DNA from: Thelephora terrestris
Lineage: Eukaryota > Basidiomycota > Agaricomycetes > Thelephorales > Thelephoraceae
Direction of reading: 5' to 3'
Length of the DNA: 64,000 bases
Assembly (NCBI GenBank): GCA_015956445.1
Contig: WIUZ02000002.1
Span: 2,914,001 to 2,978,000, forward strand
Below the pieces are notes generated by a model. The model saw only the letters and a program-made list of their open reading frames with translations, made no database searches and had not been told where the DNA came from. Positions 47,534-57,097 of the stretch are shown here, piece after piece (positions within the stretch are counted from its first letter, which is position 1; every line of letters begins with the position of its first letter). The position numbers and the translations under genes are program-made.

Positions 47534-49366
47534 ATGCAAACGCCTCCTGCATCCTCCGCTTCGTCTGTTACCCTCCAAGAGGACAGCCCAGCAAAATGGA
47601 GCTCAGATCCAGGATGCGGGGGCGATTGTATCTCTGTCTCCGATGAGTCTACCGCTCTGCTGTCCAACCCAGACGTCGTCGAGAGTCAGGTGCCCAAGCT
47701 GGTTGGTATAACCCCCATTCCCAAACTTCAGTTGGCCACCGTTTGCCTTCTTCGTTTGCTCGAACCCATCGGCATCACCCAACCGTTTCCCTACATCAAC
47801 GAGATGGTGGTCAACCTGGGAATCCTCGACGACCCGTCCAAGGTTGGCTTCGTGAGCGGGCTGGTGGTCAGTAAATCTTGCCCGGAATGTTCCCAATACA
47901 TATCTCACCTGACCCTCTACAGGAGAGCGTGTATTCTGCATTTCAATTGATGTCTATCTATCACTGGGCTAAACTGTCTAATACCATCGGCCGGCGTCCA
48001 GTGCTCCTCCTTGGTGCACTTGGAATGGGTCTCATGACTTTTCTCTTCGGATTTTCCCGCAATTTACCCTCGATGCTCATTGTAAGAAGTTTACACGGTT
48101 TCTTCGCTGGTCAGTGCAGTAGCCCGTCTTCGCTCCAATCTAGCTCAAGATTTTACAATTAGGAAACATTGCGGTCACCCAGAGCGTTCTCGGCGAGATT
48201 TCCGACTCAACGAATCAGGCCATTATAATGCCGATTTGGGGTTTCTTTTGGCCACTCGGTACCATCGTCGGTCCCATCCTCGGAGGAACTCTCAGCAATG
48301 CTGCAGAAAAATTCCCAATCCTCGACGTCCCCCTCCTCCGCAAATTCCCATATGCGATGCCAGGTTTGGTTGCTTCCGCTTGCTCTCTGCTTGGGGTCAC
48401 CTTGGCTTATTTTTTGCTGGAGGAGGTTAGGACTTATACCATTAACTCCGATATTTTTCACTCACGAATGCCTCACAATAGACTCGTCCATCAGAGGGTA
48501 AAAAAACTCAAAAACTACCTCACGAGGCAAAGTCCTATGGATCTATACCCGCCGCTCTAACTGCCGCTCCGCTGGCTCCATTGCAACTATTTGCAATCCC
48601 CTCCTTACGGTGGTTAATCATCTCCGGCTTCGCCCTCGCTTTCGTTTCTTCCGCCTTTGATACCGTCTTCGTACTCTTCGCCTACACCCCGATCGATGTT
48701 GGCGGCCTCTCCTTTGACGTATGTATCTGATCCCCGAAGCTCCGGACGCTTCCCTGACTCACCAGTATTCCAGGCTTCTCAGATCGGTTACGCTCTATCC
48801 ATTGCTGGATTCGCCTATTGTTTCGCCCAACTTGTCATCGCTCCAATCCTCCTCCAGAGGTTCAACTGTGCAAAGATGTACCACGTCTGCATGGCTTTCT
48901 GGTTCCTCCCGTACGCCATCCTCCCGTTTTTGAACTTCATCTTGAGGCACGGAAGGGACGAGTCGGGCGAAGTCTTGCCACAGGCCCGTGCCATGGTCTG
49001 GTCCGGAATCGTCGTGGCTATGTTTGTGTCCCGAGTGGCGTCTCTCGCTTTTGGGCAAGTCGTTCCGTTCTATTCAATTTTCCGGCTTCTAATCAGAATT
49101 CTTTTACCGCTCACAGTTTCAGCATAATCCTTGCAAAGGAGCAAGCTCCCAACCCATCTTCCCTGGGAGCGACGAACGGTCTAATCCAAATGTCCATGTC
49201 CCTCGCGAGGTCGATCAGCCCTGCCTTCGCCGACTCCGCCTTCGCAGCTTCCGTAGAAGGCAACATTCTCGGCGGTCACATGTGGGTCATACTCCTGGCC
49301 GGAATCTCTTGTGTAGGATCCCTTGCTTCAGCGAGGGTCGTAAAGGACTGCGCAAGGAAGTATTAA
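47534..49366 (+). CDS. Major facilitator superfamily transporter, 12 helices
   Basis: A membrane transporter of the drug:H+ antiporter/ZIFL-like group; substrate unknown. Six exons, 47534-47866, 47923-48109, 48163-48425, 48482-48718, 48774-49054 and 49117-49366, give 516 residues. Helix 1 reads LQLATVCLLRLLEPIGITQP, followed by FPYINEMVVNLGI. MFS motif A between helices 2 and 3 is AKLSNTIGRRPVLLLGALGM. Helices 4-6 lie around MLIVRSLHGFFAGN and PLGTIVGPILGGTLSN. A central cytoplasmic loop (TRPSEGKKTQK…) leads to the second half (WLIISGFALAFVSSAFDTVF, GYALSIAGFAYCFAQLVIAP, MVWSGIVVAMFVSRVASLAF). The last intron (49055-49116) starts with GC (GCAAGT), required to give AFG/FSIILAKEQ. The frame is otherwise intact. 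Confidence 0.9.
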
Positions 49367-49667
49367 AAGGATTAGAGAACCCAAGTGGAAGTGTAATCCA
49401 CCAAGGTTCGGCCAGCCCTAGTTTATTGTCTATCTCTTATTTCACCCTGGTTTCATCTGTCGCTTTGCTGTCGTCCCCTGTCTGGGCGATATGAAGTGTT
49501 GTTCTTGCACGCCATCCCCCCTCCATCTAACCAAAACGTCGTTTTTACTGGCCCTTTCACCTCTCGCATGATCCACAACAACGAACGGACGAAACGTAGC
49601 CTCAATGTCTTCATATTTTGCATACATATATCGCATGTAACAATCCAAATGTTTCCGCCCCACCAAT
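49367..49667. other. Short convergent intergenic region
   Basis: About 300 bp between the MFS stop and the TRM82 stop. It holds both 3' untranslated regions. Nothing else seen. Confidence 0.5.
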
Positions 49668-51715
49668 CTACGCATCATCCATCTCATCTCCGTCTGCGCC
49701 GTGATCTTGTTTGATTTTCTTCTGTTCCGGCTCTTTACCCGGTGTGGCCGAGTTCCCGGGCGAACCAGGTCCAGATTCCCCCTTTTGAAGTTTTGCGAGT
49801 AAAGCTTTTTTGTGTTTAAGTCTTCCCTGCTGCCTGATCGACAGTTCCTCCGGAGTCGCAAATTCTGTTTTCGCCAGGATGTCATCGTTCATAGGATTAC
49901 GGGTCGGGTCGACGTTCTTTGGAAGCCAGGAGAGGTTTGCGTAAAGGTCTAGACTTTTACACTCTTCTGGGGATGCTGCGGAGTCTCGCGCGTTATAAGG
50001 TGTATGTTGTTCGACGTGGCAGCTTACCTGAAACTCGATGCCTAGTGTTTAAATCGCAGAGCAAAGGTGGCGCTTCCTCGGGGTTAATGGCAATGAACTA
50101 TCGAAGTTGTCACGTTCAGCTTCGTCTCGCTCGTAGCTTCGATCCACGGTAACCCCACCTCCTGTGATTCGTCCGACCACTTCACGCACTGCACAGGGTT
50201 CGACTTCACCTCCTCGTCACCCCATCCGTCGTCCACCAGTACCCAGAAAAGCGAACGGTAAACGTGGAAATCGATCACGGGCTTTTGAAAGTTGTACGCT
50301 TGAATCGCGGGAGAGGACGTGTCGCCTTGTGAAGGGAAATCGCAGGCGAACAGAGATGTGCAGCTTTGGGGCTAGAACGTGAGCGAATTGAGACGCGGAG
50401 AGAAGAAGCGCAGAGGATACTTACCCGACGGCGCTGAACGCGAGGTGTTTCCCTCGTGGCGTTTCGAAAGAGTCGATCTTGTGAACGGCCAGAACGAGTT
50501 CCTCGACCTCTGGTCTGATGCTTTCCTGGGGTCCGCCTACTGGAGTGCTTTCAACTGCGATCGCGGGTGCTGAGCTGCCGTCATCTCCAGCCTCGCCCAT
50601 GGTCGCGTCTTGTTCGGGCGCTTCCGTCGCTTTCCCCTTGCCTTTTCCCTTGCGGCCTTTCTTGTGAACGCGGACGGTGGAGTTTTCGTCGCCCATCTCT
50701 CCTTCTTCGAACCACCGCCGTTTCTTCCCTTTCACGACGATGAAGGGCTCGACAGCCTCTTGAATGGGGATGTCGTGTCTCTCCTTACCAGTCATCCAAT
50801 CCCACACTTTTAACACCGAATCACCTCCTCCAGAGACGAGGAGAGAATGATCGAATGCTGGAATGTGGAGTGCGGACACGAACCTAAAGCATCAGTCTAC
50901 CACGCTCAGGCTACAGCACGACGTGCGAAGAAGGGACATACTTTCTGTGGCCAAGACAAAACATCTCGATGTTGTATCCTTGCGGATACCAACTCACACG
51001 TATGTGTTCGTCGCGATCGGCGGAGATGATGTACCTCTCGTCGGGTGTCAGAACGAAGTCCGTCAGGAGGGAAACATGTCCCAGGACGAGTGTGCCTCTG
51101 GAAGGGTTCTCGTGGGCCGAGAGGGAGTCACGTGACCGCTTTGCGGGGGCTGGGCCCTCCGCGGATAGATCTGGGTGAAGAGGGTAGCTGAAAGGAGGTC
51201 AAGGTGTAACCCGATGACCAGCAGAACCACCTCCTCACCTGAAGACGTCGCCGAATTTATCGGAGACGAGGATCGTGCGACCGTTCTTCGTGAGGCTCAA
51301 CGAAGTTGGTCGTTTTGGAAGATCCCTGGTGTGTTGCGCGAAGGGTCAAAGTCGTGAACCTATGCGGACGCAGATGGAGAACAGACCGTTGGCTGCGAAG
51401 CTTTGGCCCGTTTAATTCCCACACTTTGAGCTTCTTGTCCTCCCCTACCGTGACGAGGTGTTCGAGTTCCGCGTCTACCGCAGAGAAGTGGATTGGACCG
51501 GATTTCAGAAGCTCCTGAGTGTTCTGCTCATCGAAATTCGTTGTCGATCCTTCAAGTTTACCGGTCCTAAATTAGAGGGCAGATGTGAGGCGCCATCCGC
51601 GGGGAGAGGTCTGAGAGAAAAAAAAATCGTACTCCGATTCTAGAACGAAAAAATGTGGACCGGCGACGGCGACGCTCCTCGTCTTGCCGAGATGGAGTTG
51701 TGTGTAAGGGTACAT
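49668..51715 (-). CDS. TRM82: tRNA (guanine-N7)-methyltransferase non-catalytic subunit TRM82 (WDR4)
   Basis: Trm82 is the WD40 partner that stabilises the methyltransferase Trm8, which makes m7G46 in tRNA. The ATG at 51715 gives MYPYTQLHLGKTRSVAVAGP then HFFVLESE; the next exon resumes TGKLEGSTTNFDEQN and GEDKKLKVWELNG. Later exons include a WD blade with SALHIPAFDHSLLVSGGGDS then VLKVWDWMTGKE, a basic Lys/Gly-rich insertion (RVHKKGRKGKGKGKATE), and HKIDSFETPRGKHLAFSAVG. The C-terminal helix, LSIRQQGRLKHKKALLAKLQ, ends DGDEMDDA with the stop at 49668. Loops between blades are long and charged, as in fungal homologues. It is head to head with the DBP9 helicase (165 bp between start codons). 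Confidence 0.9.
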
Positions 51716-51880
51716 ATCTCAGGTCTGTGTACCCAAAGTGGCAGCGATAAACTTGGAAGAGGAAGGCGGTGATCGAGAACAAAGTTTGCGTCGGAAATCT
51801 CCGACGACCGTTTTCACACTCCCTCCTGCTCCTTAGTTTTTACCCCTTCCTCACGCCGCAAGGCAAACTTACCCGGAAAA
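51716..51880. promoter_or_regulatory. Shared divergent promoter, TRM82 / DBP9
   Basis: 165 bp between the start codons of two RNA-maturation genes, tRNA m7G methylation and 60S ribosome assembly. The DBP9 side has a pyrimidine stretch (CACTCCCTCCTGCTCC near 51818). No element is named. Confidence 0.45.
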
Positions 51881-54106
51881 ATGGCCGACGAAACTCTTGT
51901 GGAGTCAAAGACAACCTTCGGTTCCTTCTCGCATTTGCTGGATGCGAGGCTTCTGCGTGCTCTGGCCGACATGGGATTCGCACATCCGACTCTGATCCAA
52001 GCCAAATCGATTCCGCTCGCACTGGAGAACAAAGATATCCTGGCCAGGGCTCGTACTGGGTCTGGAAAGACGGCGGCGTATTGTATACCGCTGGTCCAGA
52101 AGATACTAAACGCAAAACCAGCTGTGGGTGCGCCTTTCTCCGTGCTTTTGGTTTTGCGAAGACTGACGGCCGATGTTTCGTTCTGTAAGGATGCGGGGGA
52201 TGATGTCAAGGCCACAAGAGGGTTGATTTTGGTGCCTACGAAGGAACTCGCAGAACAGGTCTCCCGGCATCTCAAGCAACTGACTGTGTATTTGGATCAA
52301 GAGGTTACGCTCGCGAACGCTGCTTCTGGAACCACGACGCATCAACAGAGGTACTCCTCCTTCCACATGTCTGTATTTTTTTCTTCTGGAATTGACCCGG
52401 GACTCGTCCAGAGCGATCATGTCGGAGAGGCCTGACGTTGTCGTTGCGACCCCCTCGCGGATACTGTCTCTACTACAGTCCAAGGTGAGAACTAGCGTCA
52501 TCTCCACGGTTTCTGGGCTAATCTTCCTCCAGACCATCTCATTAGAGTCTTTAGAGTCACTAGCTATCGACGAAGCGGATCTAATTTTTTCATATGGTCA
52601 CGACGAAGACATTCGCCAGATATTTGGTGGAAATTACCTCCCTAAAGTGTTTCAATCCTACCTCATGAGTGCAACGATGACCGAAGATGTCGAGGCGCTC
52701 AAAGGGCTAACCCTACGGAATCCAGTCAGCGCATAGTCATGTCGTTCCATTGAGACCGTACTTACCTGTTCTGCAGGTGATATTAAAACTTGAAGAGGGG
52801 GAGGACGAACTGAAAAATCTGACACAATACTCCGTCAGATGTTCAGAAGTCGACAAATTTCTGTTGACGTACGTCATCCTGAAATTGAAGTTGGTCAGAG
52901 GAAAGTGCATAGTGTTCGTCAACGACGTCGAAAGATGTTATCGGCTCAAGCTGTTCCTGGAGCAATTCTCGATCAAAAGCTGCGTCTTAAACTCGGAATT
53001 GCCTCTTAATTCAAGGTTGGATTGGATAAAAGTTACTTGAAGCGTGTCTGAACCTTCGCAGGTATCACACAGTGCAGGAATTCAACAAGGGCGTGTACGA
53101 TTATATTATTGCGTCGGACGAGAGTGCTGTCACTGCTGAACCCGATATCGGTGACGAGGGAGAGGAATCTGAGCAAGAGGAGTGTACGTTTTCTCCGTTT
53201 ATCCGCACGTCCGAATGACCAAGACTCCCACAGTCACTTCGACCCAGCGGGAGACCGCTGAATCGTCACTATCTACTTCGAACAAACGAAAAAGGTCTTC
53301 ACCCGCGCCCGCATCGACTCGAAAACGAAAACAACGGAAAGGTGACAAAGAATACGGGGTTACGCGAGGAGTCGATTTCATCGACGTGTCCTGCGTCTTA
53401 AATTTCGACCTCCCTTCCTCATCACGGGCGTATACCCACCGCGTTGGACGGACGGCCCGAGCTGGACGATCTGGGATGGCGCTTTCCTTCGTCGTACCCT
53501 CTGATCAATGGGGCAAAAACAAAGTCGTGGGCGGCGTGCCGAGCGCGAAACACGACGAGACTGTATTCGCTCGAATAGAAAAAGAACAAGCGGCGAAGGG
53601 AAGCAAGTTGAAGGAGTACAACTTCGATATGAAGCAGGTCGAAGCGTTCAGGTATCGAATGGAGGACGCCCTAAGAGCCGTCACGAGGACTGCAATCAAG
53701 GAGGCAAGGATCAAGGAGCTCAAAAATGAGATCTTGAACTCGGATAAGCTAAAGGTTCGTGCTGTTTTTCTGACATTTTTCCGTCGAGTCATGACTAAGA
53801 CCTGGGGCGTAGGCTCATTTTGAGGACAACCCGCTTGATCTGGAGTATCTTCGCCATGACAAACCGCTACATCCTGCGAGGGTACAGCCACATATGAAAC
53901 ATGTACCGAAGTATCTACTACCACAGATCAAGCCTGTTTCGACGCCGGATGGAGGGGAGACCGAAATCGGGTCTCAGGATAATGCTGGGTTCGTCCCTTT
54001 CCGGAAGGATGGTACCAGAGGTCGGGGGAGGGGAAGAGGGCGAGGGGGGAAGACCGCAAGGGGTGGTCGGAAGAAACACGACCCCCTGAAGAAGTTCAGT
54101 CGATGA
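51881..54106 (+). CDS. DBP9: ATP-dependent DEAD-box RNA helicase DBP9 (DDX56)
   Basis: Dbp9 is a nucleolar DEAD-box helicase for 27S pre-rRNA and 60S subunit maturation. The ATG at 51881 starts [20 protein letters not shown]. Motifs in order: Q-motif region GFAHPTLIQ, motif I ARTGSGKT, Ia PTKEL, Ib TPSRI, II DEAD (in [14 protein letters not shown]), III SAT, IV region [26 protein letters not shown], and [13 protein letters not shown]. The insert between domains IV and V ([10 protein letters not shown]…KRKRSSPAP) is characteristic of this subfamily. The C-terminus is Arg/Gly-rich ([19 protein letters not shown]) and ends [11 protein letters not shown]. About nine exons, with no damage seen. 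Confidence 0.95.
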
Positions 54107-54639
54107 TACGTTGTGATCCTCCTCGTTATGTGTGTGCGGGTTAGAAAGTTTCATCACCCTGGTATCCATCGGCGACAGGAACATAATTTGATTCGATGAT
54201 TCCCCTGGGCTAGATATAGCACTGCCGTAGGCGTAGTGCGGGCGGGTACTGACCAGTCCCGGTCAGTGAGAAGTTTTGCAGGAAGTTTCGTTCGAGAGCG
54301 GATTCGAGCAGTTTAGCCAATGCTAGGCGACGGAGGCCAAGGTCCTCTTCGCTTCGACATAGATTCTGTGTGGGTCATAAGAGTTCTTGGAAGCCATTCA
54401 AAAGGATTGACGTGAGGTTGAACTTGAATTGATTTTTCTCTCTACTACAAGCCGGCTCTTTGTACTTCCCGTTCGTCGTCGATGGCCGTCGCACTCAGTG
54501 TTTGTGATAGAACATGTACAGATAGGATGGACATTGTCGAGACGGACATAATTACACTGTATTAGACGACCTCTAGGTACACGGCCGCCACGCAAGATGC
54601 GCAACGCTATTCTTACGGATGAAGAAGCCTGAACGCGCA
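54107..54639. other. Intergenic after DBP9
   Basis: About 530 bp with no supported gene. It contains the DBP9 3' end. Confidence 0.45.
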
Positions 54640-55064
54640 ACCAAGATGGTCGATTATGCATTGGAACGCGTCAAGCCGGGAGATACGGCGCGCAGGAAAC
54701 CCTTAAACAAGAAATCGTCGATTTCGCGGTCGCTATCAAACGACACATTTCCCGCACATCCTACCACTTCGGAAACATCCCCGTGGAAATCTCGCACGAA
54801 ATATTCTCCCTCATTGTTGATTCGGACCACACCCTGGTGCTGACAGTTACCGGTGTCTGCAATGGCTGGCGTAGACAGCGTTACGCGCGGGCTCATTCTG
54901 AGCGGGATTCCCTGTTTGTCGTGACCGGAGTCAATTGCCTTCTTACTAATCGAGTTCCGTTCACAGATTTTTCCTGCGTCGAAAGGAGTTTCATGATTTG
55001 GCTACAAATCCCTCTCAACTCGTCCATATTTTCACGTACTTTTGATGGAGACGCAAACCCCTAG
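54640..55064 (+). pseudogene. F-box-like fragment
   Basis: One plus-strand frame reads QETLKQEIVDFAVAIKRHIS then IPVEISHEIFSLIVDSDHTL and VLTVTGVCNGWRRQ. That is the usual shape of Agaricomycete F-box proteins: a short N-terminal helix, then L/I-P-x-E-[IL]-x-x-E-I-F, then V-C-x-x-W-R. The frame stops at 55064 without the leucine-rich part, and no in-frame ATG with a good upstream context was found. The alternative frame starting at 54619 covers only the N-terminal half. It is probably a fragment. Its place beside two other broken genes supports decay. Confidence 0.55.
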
Positions 55065-55149
55065 GTTGTGAAGCCACCGAGGAGGACCATGCGACAATAA
55101 TAATGTAACTAGTAGATCTGATGGCAAGCACTCTCACGCCTGAGCCCGA

Positions 55150-56209
55150 AGCAACCTTCGAATTCCTTGTGTCGGAGAACCTCCCTGCTCATGGTCTCGT
55201 TCCGTGGCAGATTCTTCTCGTTGACGAACACCGCTTTCGTGACGGGATCAACGTCGACGACGCCCGGAGAGAAACGCTTCCGAAATTTCTCCGCGTGCTG
55301 TGGGGGACGGGCTTTTCGGGGTTGAGTATTCACCAAGTGCAGGAGGCGGTACTATGTGGCGGTGGCTGGTGTTATAATTAGCAACATGTCGCAGCGAACA
55401 CCGGCAGAAACTGACCAACTGGTCTCCACTTTGCGTGTTCTTTACCGACACCCTTTATCGCATGGAGTTCCATGGATCCGCCTGGCCCGACCGTAACTTG
55501 GCATACGATGTTCTCGTTCGTCGTACGGAGTGGATTGGATGCGAACACTTCACTTTGTTCGCCCCGAGGCTCCCAAGTCAAGTCTCCCGACGTGACAAGC
55601 GAGTGGTTGTAGATCTCCTCTGGCTCAGGTTCGGGCTTTCTTCGTTCCGCGAGCCGATGCAGCTTTAGATTTCCGCGTACATGTGACGTCCAATCTGAAC
55701 ACAAGCGTGTTACGGTCTGTTGCTTGGTCTTGCGAGGCAGATTAAAATTCAAAGTACGAAGGATCCACGTTCAGTGGAACCAAAGCGATTCGCTGAGCAA
55801 GGACCTCGTCTTGGATTACGGACGTGTTGTCCCAGACGTATACGTGTTTGATAGCGATTGTTGAGACCTGGTATACGACGAGGAAATAAAAATTCTGATC
55901 GGAGAAGTGGGGTGGACGTACCTTACCTCAGCTATGAGTATCCGTCGGATAGCATTCGCAATGGAGGCATCGACACCAACAAGGTCAAACTGAATGGACC
56001 GCCGCGACAGCTTATTGACCTTGACATGTAATTGTTTCGGGGACAGCCTGTAAGTCTGGGGCTAGAGCCTGCGAGAGAAGGATCAAATTTTGACTTTGCA
56101 TGTCAAGGTTCCAGGGATTACCTTCGTCTGGGTAGTGTCCAGGAAAAACATTGCTGGACACGTCTGGGATGTGTTCAGCATGAATACCGGCGTGTCTTCG
56201 AGGACTGTA
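55150..56209 (-). pseudogene. RNA polymerase I/III subunit RPAC1 (AC40), broken copy
   Basis: Similarity to RPAC1/Rpc40 runs in order on the minus strand: RRHAGIHAEHIPDVSSNVFP then GHYPDEGNPWNLD; IQFDLVGVDASIANAIRRIL; ISTIAIKHVYVWDNT-type segment (VSTIAIKHVYVWDNTSVIQ) to VPLNVDPSYFEF; TDRNTLVFRLDVTCTRK; LTWEPRGEQSEVFASNPLRT; SMELHAIKGVGKEHAKWRPV; and QHAEKFRKRFSPGVVDVDP to MSREVLRHKEFEG. Damage: TAA right after SYFEF (near 55745); a frame change between ARGTKK and KPEPEPEEIYNHS (near 55635); a TAG inside the YRLL segment (near 55362); and loss of the last part of the family C-terminus. At least one intron is kept (after RRILIAE), so this is not a retrocopy. An intact copy must exist elsewhere, since the gene is essential. 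Confidence 0.88.
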
Positions 56210-56249
56210 GATGTTTGACACACAGTGCAACACCTCATACAGGAACCGG

Positions 56250-56709
56250 CATTGACAATTCGTAACTCATCCCGGCTTTCTTCCGCCTCTCGGCGTCGCC
56301 TTCGTCTTCTGGCTCATCTTAATCCGAAGAGTCTGATCCATCGCCGAAGCCGAACTCCTGGCCGTCGATACCTCCAAGTGTCAAAACCTGTTCTTGTCCT
56401 TCTTGAAGTTTTCCACGGGTTTCTTCTCCTCGGTGGCAGCGGAAGCGATAACAATTCATCGTCACCTTAATGATCGTTCGCTAGCTTTTGGTTGTTCACC
56501 ACGCCTTCACCGTCGTCGCTAGAATCGGATCTGTAGCCTTCTGTACAGACGCGTCCCTGGCAACCGGTGCGAGGGCCATCCCCGAGATTAGATTCGACCT
56601 GTCCTGAGAAATTTGTGGGATATTCTTCGGGGTCGAGAAATCGCGTTTTCTTGAAAGTTGAAGTGAACGTCTCGGAGGCAGGTCGCTTAGCAGATGGTCG
56701 AGGTGCCAT
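56250..56709 (-). pseudogene. LIN1/CD2BP2 (U5 snRNP-associated), broken N-terminal copy
   Basis: The ATG at 56709 starts MAPRPSAKRPASETFTSTFK then KTRFLDPEEYPTNFSG, and VCTEGYRSDSSDDGEGVV, the acidic N-terminal signature of Lin1/CD2BP2. Downstream frames give EKKPVENFKKDKNRF, then a frameshift to LGGIDGQEFGFGDGSDSSD, a TAA, and DEPEDEGDAERRKKAGMSYE. The GYF domain and the rest are missing; 40 bp further on the RPAC1 relic begins. One nonsense codon, at least one frameshift and the truncation make it non-functional. Confidence 0.8.
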
Positions 56710-57097
56710 CGTTTGGTTAAGAGATACGGGGCGATGAAGCCGAGAGGGACGCGTTGTTTGTGTATGTTGACCAAAGGCTTTGTCGAATCTTGATATGGAC
56801 GGCAGGAGGATCCACAAAGGTTGGATTCACGAAACACAAATCAGCCGTTGATAATTATAGTAAAGAGCCAGATCCTCGAAAAATTACAGGCAGTCGAAAA
56901 CGAACGTAAAAAGCAAACAAGATACAGCGGGGAAGACATGGATTTGGCCGTTACAGAAGGCAGGCTATGAAATTTGAAACGACGAAGCAGGGAGAAATGT
57001 GTGCAGGGGGTCGGCCGTGCAATCGAAAATCACATTGGGGGAAACAAGAGACAGAAACGGGGATAGATGATGTTGGGTCCATGAACGGGAAATGGGA
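56710..57097. other. Intergenic between the LIN1 relic and the NLR gene
   Basis: About 390 bp. If the last NLR intron is retained, the NLR frame would extend to 56965. Otherwise no gene. Confidence 0.45.
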
